DNA of 20,912 nt from Chloroflexota bacterium (GTDB lineage Bacteria > Chloroflexota > Dehalococcoidia > SZUA-161), in assembly GCA_003229915.1 (NCBI GenBank), contig QIGA01000122.1, forward strand, positions 1-20,912. The letters are read 5' to 3'. The position numbers and the translations under genes were made by a program. The notes beneath the pieces are model-generated. The model was not told the origin of the DNA and did no database searches. It saw only the letters and a list, made by a program, of their open reading frames with translations. Of this stretch, positions 6,605 to 14,468 are shown one piece after another. Numbering within the stretch: position 1 is the first letter of the stretch; each line of letters opens with the position of its first letter.

Positions 6605-7921
6605 ATGCGACAACCACAGAAAAGCTCAAGACCCAAATTGATTCAGGCTACGATAGATGCCTTTAGCTCGCCTGACCTGAGGCGGAAGCTGCTTTTCACC
6701 GCAGCCATGCTGGTCGTCTTTCGCTTCGTGGCCTATGTTCCAGTTCCCGGGGTTGACAGCGGGGCGCTTAAGGATTTGTTTGAAAGGAACGCGCTCCTGG
6801 GCATGCTTGACCTGTTCAGCGGTGGGGCAATGAGGAACCTGAGCATTGCTGCGATGGGCGTTTATCCCTATATCACGGCTTCAATTATCATGCAGCTCCT
6901 GGTTCCTGTCATTCCCCGACTTCAGGCACTCTCCCGTGAGGGGGAAGATGGGCGCAGAAAGATCAATAAATACACTCACTGGCTGACGGTTCCCATGGCC
7001 TTTCTCCAGGGCTATGGGCAACTGGTTCTCTTTCAGAGGGAGGATATTTTTCAGGAAGGAGTGAGGGTTGGCCTAAGTGGTGACGCTCTGGCACCTACAG
7101 CGGCAATGCTGTTCTCTATGGTCGCGGGCACGGTTTTCCTTGTCTGGATTGGCGAGCGCATAACCGAGAAAGGGATCGGCAACGGCATATCTATCATAAT
7201 ATTCGGTGGTATCGTAGCTGGCATGCCGGTGAATATCGGACGGAGCTTCCTGCAATCGGGTACAGGTGGTTTGCTCACGCTGATCGGCCTCATGGTGGCG
7301 ATTGCATTCTTCATAGTTTTTGTCAATGAGGCGGTGCGCCGGATACCTGTTCAATATTCGCGTAGCCTGTTCCGCGGCGGTAGGATGTACCGGCAGTCAG
7401 GGGGCACCCATATCCCGATCAGAGTCAATTCAGCGGGGATGATCCCTCTCATCTTCGCCTATGCGATTCTGCTGTTTCCGTCGGTCATAGCTGGCTATCT
7501 CGGGGCCACGTTCATGCAGGACCTTTTGGGTGTGGATGGGTATGTTTACTGGATAATGCTGTTCTTACTCGTCGTTGGATTCACTTTCTTCTACACTATG
7601 GTGATTTTCCAGCAGCAGAACCTGGCCGAGACCTTGCAGAAACAGGGAGGGTTTGTCCCAGGCATACGTCCTGGGCGTCCCACTGCCGAGTATCTCAACA
7701 AGGTGATTACCCGCATTACCTGGGGTGGGGCCCTTTTCCTGGCTCTGGTGGCGGTAGCGCCTCTGTTGTCGCGGTGGCTGGTTGGTGGTGGTGCGGTAAG
7801 TACTACCCTTATGCTCATATCCGCCGCTGGCCTGTTGATCGTCGTGGGCGTGGTTCTCGATACAATGAGGCAGATCGAGGCTCAGCTTCTGATGCGGCAG
7901 TATGAAGGTTTTATCAAATGA
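6605..7921 (+). CDS. secY: Preprotein translocase channel subunit SecY
   Basis: SecY is the membrane pore through which unfolded proteins are exported or inserted, with SecE, SecG and the SecA motor. The 438-residue product has the normal length and about ten hydrophobic helices. TM1 is near residues 29-47, the plug region near 69-82 (DLFSGGAMRNLSI), and the signature PYITASIIMQLL at 88-99. QKQGGFVPGIRPG, found late in the protein, is the conserved cytoplasmic loop that contacts SecA and the ribosome, and the C-terminus ends LLMRQYEGFIK. The gene sits between rplO and adk and overlaps adk by four bases (ATGA). Confidence 0.98.
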   Translation: MRQPQKSSRPKLIQATIDAFSSPDLRRKLLFTAAMLVVFRFVAYVPVPGVDSGALKDLFERNALLGMLDLFSGGAMRNLSIAAMGVYPYITASIIMQLLVPVIPRLQALSREGEDGRRKINKYTHWLTVPMAFLQGYGQLVLFQREDIFQEGVRVGLSGDALAPTAAMLFSMVAGTVFLVWIGERITEKGIGNGISIIIFGGIVAGMPVNIGRSFLQSGTGGLLTLIGLMVAIAFFIVFVNEAVRRIPVQYSRSLFRGGRMYRQSGGTHIPIRVNSAGMIPLIFAYAILLFPSVIAGYLGATFMQDLLGVDGYVYWIMLFLLVVGFTFFYTMVIFQQQNLAETLQKQGGFVPGIRPGRPTAEYLNKVITRITWGGALFLALVAVAPLLSRWLVGGGAVSTTLMLISAAGLLIVVGVVLDTMRQIEAQLLMRQYEGFIK

Positions 7922-8592
7922 GGAGAGAAGAACAATTGCATGTGATCCTTCTGGGCGCCCCCGGAGCGGGCAAAGGAACTCAGGCGGCTCTGATTTCCCA
8001 GCGGCTGGGGCTGGCTCACATCGCCTCTGGAGACCTTTTTCGTCAGGAGCAAGCTAGCGGAAGCGAGCTGGGGAAGATCGCTAAGTCTTACATGGAAAAG
8101 GGCCTGCTTGTTCCGGATGAGGTAACTGTCAAAATGATATTGGGCAGGATCACTGCCCCCGATTGTGACAAGGGTATTCTGCTAGATGGTTTTCCCAGAA
8201 CATTGGAACAGGCGAAAGCCCTTGATGAGGCTCTGGCAAAGGAAGGAAAGGGCATCGACTTGGTATTATATATAAAGGTCTCGAATGAGGAGCTTCTAAG
8301 GCGATTGAGCGGACGTTGGATTTGCCGTGACTGTCAGGCTCCTTATAACGTTGTTGAGATGCAGCCGAAGGTAGCGGGCAAATGTGATCAATGTGGTGGT
8401 GAGCTCTATCAGCGTGCCGATGACACTGAAGAGACGGCGAGGAAGCGACTCGATGTCTACTTCGCCCAGACTATGCCTCTCATAGAGTACTACAGCAAAG
8501 CGGGCAAGTTAGTGGGGACCGATGGTGAGAAAGGGATCGAGGATGTTGGCGAAGATCTGACCACGGCCATAGCGGCAGGTATTGGGAGATGA
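7918..8592 (+). CDS. adk: Adenylate kinase, zinc-lid form
   Basis: It catalyses ATP + AMP = 2 ADP in the cytoplasm. The 224-residue product has the P-loop GAPGAGKGT (13-21), SGDLFR (38-42), the AMP-site motif LLDGFPRT (88-95) and the long-form LID domain with four cysteines (C136, C139, C156, C159) that normally bind structural zinc. The ATG at 7918 overlaps the secY stop. A TTG at 7936 or GTG at 7942, with AGGAGA at 7921-7926 upstream, would give a shorter N-terminus closer to MILLGAPGAG and cannot be ruled out. The secY-adk-map order is common in bacteria. Confidence 0.97.
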   Translation: MRREEQLHVILLGAPGAGKGTQAALISQRLGLAHIASGDLFRQEQASGSELGKIAKSYMEKGLLVPDEVTVKMILGRITAPDCDKGILLDGFPRTLEQAKALDEALAKEGKGIDLVLYIKVSNEELLRRLSGRWICRDCQAPYNVVEMQPKVAGKCDQCGGELYQRADDTEETARKRLDVYFAQTMPLIEYYSKAGKLVGTDGEKGIEDVGEDLTTAIAAGIGR

Positions 8593-9359
8593 CCCAGATC
8601 AGACACGAGATGGGTATAATCCTGAAGTCACCGCGAGAAATCGGTCAAATGCGGGATGCGGGCCGAATCGCAGCCGCTGTTCTTGATGCGGTGGCCAAGG
8701 AAGTGAGGCCAGGGATAACCACAGGGGAGCTGGATGATATTGCAGTCAATGGAGTGAAGAAACGGGGTGCTGAGGCTTCGTTCAAGGGATATCGTGGTTA
8801 CCCGGCATCGATCTGCACGTCGGTGAACGAAGAGGTGGTCCATGGAATACCGGGACGCCGAGTGCTCAATGAGGGCGAGATAGTCTCCCTTGACTTTGGG
8901 GCTCTGGTGGATGGCTTTCATGGCGATGCCGCGCTTACTGTGGGCGTGGGCAGGATAACTGCTGAGGCCCAGAGGATTATCGATGCCGCAAGGGGTGCTC
9001 TGGAAGCAGGCATTGACGCCGCTAAAATCGGTGCTAGACTGGGAGATGTATCGGCGGCAATTCAGGCCTATGTTGAAGCCAGAGGCTTCTCTGTGGTGAG
9101 AGAATATGTGGGGCATGGCATTGGCCGGGAGTTACACGAAGATCCACAGGTTCCCAATTTTGGGATTCCTGGCGAAGGGCCTTTGCTTCAAAAAGGTATG
9201 ACCATGGCACTGGAGCCAATGCTCAACGCGGGGGTGTTGCGCACCAGAGTGGCGGAGGATAGGTGGACTGTCGTTACGGCTGATGGTAAGCTTTCTGCAC
9301 ACTTTGAGCACACCATCGCAATCGATGAAAATGGGCCGGAGATACTGACTAAACTATAG
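8589..9359 (+). CDS. map: Type I methionine aminopeptidase
   Basis: This metalloprotease removes the initiator methionine from new proteins at the ribosome. The 256-residue product has the pita-bread fold with all five metal ligands visible: D102 (LDFG), D113 (HGDAAL), H176 (VGHGIG), E209 (ALEPML) and E240 (FEHT). The substrate-contacting H85 is also present (VVHGIPG). No N-terminal zinc-finger extension is seen. The ATG at 8589 overlaps the adk stop (ATGA); ATG 8610 (MGIILKSPREIGQMR) is a plausible shorter start that fits the family equally well. Confidence 0.97.
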   Translation: MTQIRHEMGIILKSPREIGQMRDAGRIAAAVLDAVAKEVRPGITTGELDDIAVNGVKKRGAEASFKGYRGYPASICTSVNEEVVHGIPGRRVLNEGEIVSLDFGALVDGFHGDAALTVGVGRITAEAQRIIDAARGALEAGIDAAKIGARLGDVSAAIQAYVEARGFSVVREYVGHGIGRELHEDPQVPNFGIPGEGPLLQKGMTMALEPMLNAGVLRTRVAEDRWTVVTADGKLSAHFEHTIAIDENGPEILTKL

Positions 9360-9389
9360 AGTTTTCTGGAAGGGGTGGGCTGGAAGCCT

Positions 9390-9608
9390 GTGCCAAAGAA
9401 GGAAGCAATTGAGGTCGAGGGGATGGTGATCGAACCTTTGCCTAATGCTATGTTCCGTGTGGAACTTGCCAATGGGCACCGAGTTCTGGCGCATGCTTCG
9501 GGCAAAATGAGACTTCATTTCATAAGGATTCTGCGTGGTGATAAGGTCTTGGTGGAACTCTCGCCGTACGACCTGTCACGGGGAAGGATCACCTATCGCT
9601 TTAAGTGA
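9390..9608 (+). CDS. infA: Translation initiation factor IF-1
   Basis: IF-1 blocks the ribosomal A site during initiation. From GTG 9390 the product is 72 residues, exactly the usual length. It starts MPKKEAIEVEGMVIEPLPNA and has the OB-fold motifs MFRVELANGHRVLAHASGKM and RGDKVLVELSPYDLSRGRIT, ending YRFK. The frame is open upstream to GTG 9375, which would add MGWKP and does not match the family, so I prefer 9390, with GGAAG at 9382-9386 close by. The map-infA-rpmJ order is typical of bacteria. Confidence 0.95.
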   Translation: MPKKEAIEVEGMVIEPLPNAMFRVELANGHRVLAHASGKMRLHFIRILRGDKVLVELSPYDLSRGRITYRFK

Positions 9609-9637
9609 TAGACTCAAACAATGACAGGGCGTGTATA

Positions 9638-9751
9638 ATGAAAGTGAGAGCTTCGGTCAAAGTCCGCTGTGAAAAGTGCAAGATTGTCAAGCGCAAAGGA
9701 GTGGTCAGGGTTATTTGCTCTAACCCTAGACATAAACAGCGGCAAGGTTAA
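9638..9751 (+). CDS. rpmJ: 50S ribosomal protein L36 (bL36), zinc-binding form
   Basis: This 37-codon gene reads MKVRASVKVRCEKCKIVKRK and then GVVRVICSNPRHKQRQG. The zinc ligands are C11, C14, C27 and H32, the C+ form of L36. It lies between infA and rpsM, its normal place. A TATAAT-like string at 9634-9639 overlaps the start codon but has no good -35 partner, so I do not count it as a promoter. AGGG about eight bases upstream is a weak binding site. Confidence 0.97.
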   Translation: MKVRASVKVRCEKCKIVKRKGVVRVICSNPRHKQRQG

Positions 9752-9769
9752 TCTTTCTTAGGAGGGGTG

Positions 9770-10159
9770 ATGGCGCGCATTGCAGGTGTCGATATACCCA
9801 AGGACAAAAGGGTGGAGATTTCACTGCGCTATATCTTTGGCATTGGGCCTACGATGAGTCGCAGGATATTGGAGCAGACGGGTGTCAGCCCGGATGTCAA
9901 GGTCAGGGATCTCACCGATGATGAGGTCAACCGCATACGTGAGGCTATCGACAAGGGGTATAGGGTAGAAGGCGACCTGAGAAAGGAAATCAATTTCAAC
10001 ATCAAACGGTATATCGATATCGGAAGCTATCGTGGTCTCAGACACCGACGGGGACTGCCGGTTCGGGGGCAGCGGACTAAGACCAATGCCCGTACCAAGC
10101 GGGGAGCCCGCAAGACAGTAGCTGGCAGAGGCAGACGTCGTGGCGTGTCCAAGAAGTAA
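9770..10159 (+). CDS. rpsM: 30S ribosomal protein S13 (uS13)
   Basis: S13 lies at the top of the 30S head, contacts L5 across the subunit bridge, and its tail reaches the P-site tRNA. The 129-residue product starts MARIAGVDIPKDKRVEISLR, has the DIGSYRGLRHRRGLPVRGQR region (about 84-103) and the basic C-terminal tail TKTNARTKRGARK. The ATG at 9770 follows GGAGG (9761-9765) at good spacing; a GTG at 9767 lies too close to that site. It opens the alpha part of the superoperon, followed by rpsK, rpsD and rpoA. Confidence 0.97.
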   Translation: MARIAGVDIPKDKRVEISLRYIFGIGPTMSRRILEQTGVSPDVKVRDLTDDEVNRIREAIDKGYRVEGDLRKEINFNIKRYIDIGSYRGLRHRRGLPVRGQRTKTNARTKRGARKTVAGRGRRRGVSKK

Positions 10160-10172
10160 GTGGAGGTGACTG

Positions 10173-10565
10173 ATGGCTAGAAAGAAGCCAACGCGACTCA
10201 GGAAGCGGGAGAGGAAAGCGATTCCAAGGGGGCGGGCTTATATCCAGTCTACCTTTAACAATACAATAATCACCCTTACCGATCCCCAGGGCAATGTCAT
10301 TGCCTGGGGCAGTTCGGGCACAGCCGGTTTCAAGGGGTCACGTAAGGGTACTGCCTATGCTGCACAGAGGGCAGCGGAGGCAGCGGCGAAGCGCGGGATG
10401 GAACACGGCTTGCGCCAGATTGATGTCTATGTCAGAGGTCCGGGAAGTGGACGGGAGGCGGCGATTCGTTCTCTTCAGGCCGCGGGTCTCGACATCACTA
10501 GCATCAGGGATGTGACACCAATCCCTCACAATGGCTGCCGTCCCCCAAAGAGGAGACGTATTTAG
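10173..10565 (+). CDS. rpsK: 30S ribosomal protein S11 (uS11)
   Basis: S11 lies in the 30S platform near the mRNA exit. The 130-residue product is of normal length, with the basic N-terminus KKPTRLRKRERKAIPRGRAY, the motif STFNNTIITLTDPQGNVIAW, and the conserved ending IRDVTPIPHNGCRPPKRRRI. An excellent Shine-Dalgarno sequence, GGAGGTGA, precedes the ATG at 10173. Spacing to rpsD is 12 bases. Confidence 0.98.
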   Translation: MARKKPTRLRKRERKAIPRGRAYIQSTFNNTIITLTDPQGNVIAWGSSGTAGFKGSRKGTAYAAQRAAEAAAKRGMEHGLRQIDVYVRGPGSGREAAIRSLQAAGLDITSIRDVTPIPHNGCRPPKRRRI

Positions 10566-10577
10566 AGGAGGTTTGCG

Positions 10578-11204
10578 ATGGCCCGTTATACTGGGCCGGC
10601 TTGTCGTACTTGTCGGCGCCACGGTGAGAAGCTGATGTTGAAGGGGGCCCGGTGTTTCACGCCGAAGTGCTCTGTAGTAAAGCGGCATACTCCCCCAGGA
10701 CAGCATAGTAGCGCTCGCCGCAAGGTTTCTGAATACAGTTTGCAACTAAAAGAGAAGCAAAAGGCCCGTCACATTTATGGTGTGCTCGAGCGCCAATTCC
10801 GGAGGCATTTCACCCAAGCCGAGCGGCGTCCCGGTCTCAGCGGCGAGAATCTGTTGCAGATATTGGAAATGAGATTGGACAATGTGGTATATCGCTTGGG
10901 TTTCGCTGGATCACGCCGTCAGGCAAGGCAACTCGTACAGCATGGCCATATCACCCTTAATGGGCGCGTGACCGATATACCATCCTGTCATGTCAAGCAA
11001 GGTGATGCCATCACATGGAAGGAAGGAAGCTCGAAAATTGTGCCATATCAAGAGGCGGCACAGGAAATCGAGAGTAAGCTAATCCCAAGCTGGTTGAGTC
11101 TGGATAGCGGCAATCTCTCGGGGCAGGTGCTCTCTGCGCCGTCGCGTAGCGAGATTGAAACGACTATTGACGAACGGCTTATCGTGGCATTTTACTCGAG
11201 ATAG
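10578..11204 (+). CDS. rpsD: 30S ribosomal protein S4 (uS4), zinc-binding form
   Basis: S4 starts assembly of the 30S body on 16S rRNA and, in E. coli, represses its own operon. The 208-residue product carries C9, C12, C26 and C31 at its N-terminus (PACRTCRRHG, then RCFTPKC), the zinc site known from Thermus S4. The S4 RNA-binding domain follows at about 95-160 (MRLDNVVYRLGFAGSRRQAR, then QLVQHGHITLNG). AGGAGG at 10566-10571 supports the ATG at 10578. It is unclear whether autoregulation exists here. Confidence 0.97.
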   Translation: MARYTGPACRTCRRHGEKLMLKGARCFTPKCSVVKRHTPPGQHSSARRKVSEYSLQLKEKQKARHIYGVLERQFRRHFTQAERRPGLSGENLLQILEMRLDNVVYRLGFAGSRRQARQLVQHGHITLNGRVTDIPSCHVKQGDAITWKEGSSKIVPYQEAAQEIESKLIPSWLSLDSGNLSGQVLSAPSRSEIETTIDERLIVAFYSR

Positions 11205-11233
11205 GTTCCTAATCGTTTCCCTGAGGAGGTAGT

Positions 11234-12259
11234 GTGTTGCTGGAGGATATAATTCCCAGGATAGAGTGCGAAGAGAGCTCCGAGAACTACGGAAAGTTTG
11301 TTATCGAGCCTCTAGGCTCCGGTTTCGGCGTAACCTTGGGCAATAGCCTGCGCCGTGTGCTCCTCAGTTCGCTTCTAGGGGCTGCGGTAACTGCTGTGAA
11401 GATCGAAGGGATCCAACATGAGTTTACAACCATCCCCCATGTTAAGGAAGATGTCATAGAGTTTCTGCTAAATGTCAAGGAACTGCGACTTAAGGCCTTC
11501 TCCGAGCGGTCGGGCAGATTATTTCTCGAGGTCAAAGGTGAAGGGCCTGTTTGCGCTGGTGATATTAAGCCTTCCGCCGATTTCGAGGTGGTAAACCCGG
11601 AACTCCATCTAGCTACGCTTGACTCGCAGGAGGCTTGCCTGGACGTTGTGTTCTACGTGGAACAGGGTACAGGCTATGTGCCTGCTGGACGCGGTGATGG
11701 TTTGCCGCTCGGCGTCATCCCGGTGGACGCTATTTACACTCCTGTGCGCAGGGTGAACTACAGTGTGGAGAAAACCCGCGTTGGACAGGTGAGCAACTAT
11801 GATCGATTGATCCTAGAGGTATGGACCGATGGCACCATATCGCCGAGCGAAGCGCTTTCCCAAAGCGCCGAAATCTTGGTCATCCACTATTCGTTGTTCC
11901 ATGACCTGGGCAAGGCTCCTGTAGAGAGCGAAAAGCCGTCTGCTCCTCTCATCCCTCCGGAGCAATACGAGATGCCGTTGGAGCAGATCGGTCTTTCAGC
12001 GCGTACCTTTAACTCCTTGCGCCGGAGCGGTATCACCAAGGTTGGTGAGCTTTTGGAGAAGAGTGACAACGATTTGCTCGGGTTGAGGAGCTTCGGGCAG
12101 AAGTCTCTGGACGAGGTGAAGGAGCGACTTGAAGCACTCGACATAAAGCCTCTTGCTCTGGAAGAAGAGATAGAATCGCCTGAGGAGGAAGCTGGGGGCG
12201 TCACCGAGGAAGTCGAGGGTGAGCAAGACACAGGCGGAATAGCCGAAACAGAGGATTAG
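11234..12259 (+). CDS. rpoA: DNA-directed RNA polymerase subunit alpha
   Basis: Alpha is the assembly platform of RNA polymerase and, through its C-terminal domain, touches UP elements and activators. The 341-residue product has the N-terminal dimerisation domain (NYGKFVIEPLGSGFGVTLGN, then SLRRVLLSSLLGAA) and the C-terminal helix-hairpin-helix domain at about 245-305 (IGLSARTFNSLRRSGITKVG, then LRSFGQKSLDEVKERL). About 32 residues of strongly acidic tail follow it. The GTG start at 11234 has AGGAGG at 11224-11229; a TTG at 11237 is an equally spaced alternative. Conserved residues are all in place. Confidence 0.98.
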   Translation: MLLEDIIPRIECEESSENYGKFVIEPLGSGFGVTLGNSLRRVLLSSLLGAAVTAVKIEGIQHEFTTIPHVKEDVIEFLLNVKELRLKAFSERSGRLFLEVKGEGPVCAGDIKPSADFEVVNPELHLATLDSQEACLDVVFYVEQGTGYVPAGRGDGLPLGVIPVDAIYTPVRRVNYSVEKTRVGQVSNYDRLILEVWTDGTISPSEALSQSAEILVIHYSLFHDLGKAPVESEKPSAPLIPPEQYEMPLEQIGLSARTFNSLRRSGITKVGELLEKSDNDLLGLRSFGQKSLDEVKERLEALDIKPLALEEEIESPEEEAGGVTEEVEGEQDTGGIAETED

Positions 12260-12295
12260 TTTGCCGAAAGATGGTTCTTAGCTAGTGAGGAAAAG

Positions 12296-12646
12296 ATGAG
12301 ACACAGGGTAGCCGGTCGTAAACTTTCCAGGTCGACAGGCCATAGGAGGGCGCTTTACAGAAACCTGGTAACTGACCTATTGCGCTACGAGAGAATCGTT
12401 ACCACTGAGGCCAAGGCCAAGGAGGTGCGTCCTCTGGCGGAGAAGGTGATTACCTGGGGCAAACAGGGGACATTGCATGCTCGGCGCCAGGCACTTTCCT
12501 TTGTGTTGGATAAGAAGGTGGTAGACAAGGTATTTGACGATATCGGGCCCAGGTATGCGGAGAGACCGGGTGGCTACACTAGGCTGGCCAAGCTTGGGCC
12601 GAGGTTGGGAGACGGCGCTCCCATGGCGCAGTTGGAACTGGTTTAG
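12296..12646 (+). CDS. rplQ: 50S ribosomal protein L17 (bL17)
   Basis: L17 lies beside the tunnel exit. The 116-residue product has the family opening MRHRVAGRKLSRSTGHRRAL, then YRNLVTDLLRYERIVTTEAK, and ends RLAKLGPRLGDGAPMAQLEL. Length is typical for a short L17. GAGGAAA upstream of ATG 12296 is the binding site. It follows rpoA by 36 bases and abuts truA: the stop TAG 12644-12646 is directly followed by the truA GTG. Confidence 0.97.
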   Translation: MRHRVAGRKLSRSTGHRRALYRNLVTDLLRYERIVTTEAKAKEVRPLAEKVITWGKQGTLHARRQALSFVLDKKVVDKVFDDIGPRYAERPGGYTRLAKLGPRLGDGAPMAQLELV

Positions 12647-13432
12647 GTGGAGTTGTTGCCACGGAGAAAACTGGCACTGATTGTAGAATACGATGGAACG
12701 AGATACAGCGGGTTTCAGTTTCAACTTGGTGCGCCAACGATTCAAGGTGATATCGAGCGCGCTCTGGCGAAGTTGACTGGGGAGAGGGTTCGGGTAGTTG
12801 GTGCTGGCCGTACTGATGCCGGTGTCCATGCCAAGGGACAGGTTGTTAGCTTTAGCAGCTTCTCGACACTGCCGCCCCGGACTTTGACCAAGGCTCTCAA
12901 CTTCTATCTTCGGCCGGATATCGCTGTTAAGGTTGCGAATGAAGTAGGAAGCGATTTTGATGCCAGGAGGGATGCACTTAGCCGGGAATATCGCTACAGA
13001 ATCCTGAATAGCCCGACACCGTCTCCTTTAGAGCAGAGATTCGCGTATTTTGTACCTGCTGCACTCGATATCGACGCGATGAACGAGGCCTGTCAGTGTC
13101 TTGTAGGGTGCCATGATTTCGCTTCATTCACTGGCCCGACCAGCCGGAGAACGGTACGCGAGGTCTACAAAGCGGAGGTGTCAAGAGAGGAAGAGCTGGT
13201 GTTTTTCGACATGGTGGCTAACGCTTTTTTGAACAAGCAGGTGCGCTGCACCGTGGGCTCCATGATCAGGGTTGGGTTGGTCAGGCTAACGGTAGAGGGG
13301 TTTCAGGAGGTAATGCGGGCGAAAAGGCCAGGTTTGGCGGCGCCAGTGGCACCCCCTCAGGGCCTTTATTTGATGAAGGTGAATTACCCCGAGAATAAAT
13401 TCAGTGAAGGGCAGTCAAATGGGAACATATAG
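12647..13432 (+). CDS. truA: tRNA pseudouridine(38-40) synthase TruA
   Basis: TruA converts uridines 38-40 of the tRNA anticodon stem to pseudouridine. The 261-residue product begins LALIVEYDGTRYSGFQFQ and has the catalytic motif GAGRTDAGVHA with the nucleophilic D57. Later conserved parts include SREYRYRILN and FLNKQVRCTVGSMIRVG. Length is normal. GTG 12647 abuts the rplQ stop; TTG 12653 or 12656, downstream of AGGTGG (12645-12650), are also possible. Its 3' end overlaps the rplM start by 14 bases. Its place between rplQ and rplM is common in bacteria. Confidence 0.96.
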   Translation: MELLPRRKLALIVEYDGTRYSGFQFQLGAPTIQGDIERALAKLTGERVRVVGAGRTDAGVHAKGQVVSFSSFSTLPPRTLTKALNFYLRPDIAVKVANEVGSDFDARRDALSREYRYRILNSPTPSPLEQRFAYFVPAALDIDAMNEACQCLVGCHDFASFTGPTSRRTVREVYKAEVSREEELVFFDMVANAFLNKQVRCTVGSMIRVGLVRLTVEGFQEVMRAKRPGLAAPVAPPQGLYLMKVNYPENKFSEGQSNGNI

Positions 13433-13850
13433 CACGAAGGCGTCTGATATCGAGCGCAAGTGGTGGGTTATTGATGCCTCTGGTAAGACCTTGGGCAGGT
13501 TGGCATCGGGGATTGCGGTGCTGCTGAGAGGCAAGCATAAGCCGATTTACTCGCCCCATCTCGATGTTGGTGACCATGTTATTGTGGTGAATGCGGCTAA
13601 GGTAAAAGTGACAGGCAATAAGCTAACCCAGAAGATATACTACAGACATTCTCAGTATCCTGGGGGGCTTAAGAGCACTAGCCTGGGAAAGATGATGGAG
13701 ACTCATCCCACTAGGGTGATCGAACACGCAGTGAAGGGCATGTTACCCCATAACCGGCTGGGTGCTGCCATGTTTAGGAAGCTTAAGGTCTATCCTGGAG
13801 CCGAGCATCCCCATCAGGCCCAGGTAAAGGTGACCGAGAAGGAGAGTTAG
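13419..13850 (+). CDS. rplM: 50S ribosomal protein L13 (uL13)
   Basis: L13 is an early 50S assembly protein. From ATG 13419 the product is 143 residues: MGTYSTKASDIERKWWVIDA, then LGRLASGIAVLLRGKHKP, and VGDHVIVVNAAKVKVTGNKL, ending in the usual basic C-terminus. I chose ATG 13419 over GTG 13404 because GAAGGG at 13406-13411 is well spaced to it and the longer form adds only MKGSQ. It overlaps truA by 14 bases and is followed by rpsI after a single base. Confidence 0.96.
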   Translation: MGTYSTKASDIERKWWVIDASGKTLGRLASGIAVLLRGKHKPIYSPHLDVGDHVIVVNAAKVKVTGNKLTQKIYYRHSQYPGGLKSTSLGKMMETHPTRVIEHAVKGMLPHNRLGAAMFRKLKVYPGAEHPHQAQVKVTEKES

Positions 13851-13851
13851 C

Positions 13852-14247
13852 TTGAGCGAACAAGCCTATTTTCGCGGCACGGGGAAACGAAAGACATCGG
13901 TGGCTCAGGTGAAATTGATGGCGGGAAACGGCGCCATCATTGTCAATGGCAAACCGTTCGAGGATATCTTCAGCATACCACGGTTGAAATCTGCCATTCT
14001 CGAGCCGCTCAGAGTTACCGATACCCAGGATAAATTCAATGCCGTAGTCAAGGTGGAGGGAGGCGGCGTCTCGTCTCAGGCGGGCGCCATTCGGCATGGC
14101 ATAAGCCGTGCTCTGATTGTAATGGATGAGAGCCTTAAGCCACTCCTTCGCCGCCACGGGCTACTCACCAGAGACGCTAGAGTGAAAGAGCGGAAGAAGT
14201 ACGGGCTGAGGGGGGCTCGCAAGGCTCGCCAGTACCGTAAGAGATAG
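13852..14247 (+). CDS. rpsI: 30S ribosomal protein S9 (uS9)
   Basis: S9 has a long tail whose last residues touch the P-site tRNA. The 131-residue product starts MSEQAYFRGTGKRKTSVAQV, has ILEPLRVTDTQDKFNAVVKV and GISRALIVMDESLKPLLRRH, and ends in ARKARQYRKR with the expected terminal KR. The TTG start at 13852 is supported by GAAGGAGAG at 13838-13846. Length is normal. It is the last gene of the superoperon: a 10-bp hairpin follows and the next gene is on the opposite strand. Confidence 0.97.
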   Translation: MSEQAYFRGTGKRKTSVAQVKLMAGNGAIIVNGKPFEDIFSIPRLKSAILEPLRVTDTQDKFNAVVKVEGGGVSSQAGAIRHGISRALIVMDESLKPLLRRHGLLTRDARVKERKKYGLRGARKARQYRKR

Positions 14248-14282
14248 CATCTTCTGGGATTGGCAAAGATAATCTGACTTCG

Positions 14283-14317
14283 ATGTGCCCTTTGGACGAC
14301 TTGTCTGAAGGGCACAT
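14283..14317 (+). terminator. Hairpin downstream of rpsI, probable operon terminator
   Basis: ATGTGCCCTT (14283-14292) pairs perfectly with AAGGGCACAT (14308-14317) around a 15-base loop that itself contains GAC-GTC. It begins 35 bases after the rpsI stop. No T tract follows (TCTAAAAA), so it may act with Rho or as a 3'-end stabiliser rather than as a textbook intrinsic terminator. Confidence 0.6.
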
Positions 14318-14358
14318 TCTAAAAAGGGAACTTTTCATATCCGGAGTTGGGCGGTGAT

Positions 14359-14398
14359 AACCTGGACCCATGATGTGGCTGCCAGGTTGCTGCAACCT
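14359..14398. other. Overlapping alternative hairpins in the rpsI-flavoprotein gap
   Basis: CCAGGTTG at 14382-14389 can pair with AACCTGG at 14359-14365 or, in part, with CAACCT at 14393-14398; the two pairings exclude each other. GCC (14381-14383) and GGC (14400-14402) lengthen the second stem around an unpaired A. The whole gap 14248-14472 holds no gene. The feature lies beyond the 3' ends of two convergent genes, so a terminator or 3'-end role is likelier than a riboswitch. Confidence 0.35.
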
Positions 14399-14468
14399 AG
14401 GCTGGGACGATTTACTTCGAAGCGTTGAAGGGGATGATGCACTCCATCCGATGAAAAAGAGTGTGAGA

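Noticed and set aside
9634..9639. TATAAT just before the rpmJ start codon, as an internal promoter
   Set aside because: There is no -35 box at 16-18 bases upstream and the site overlaps the start codon.
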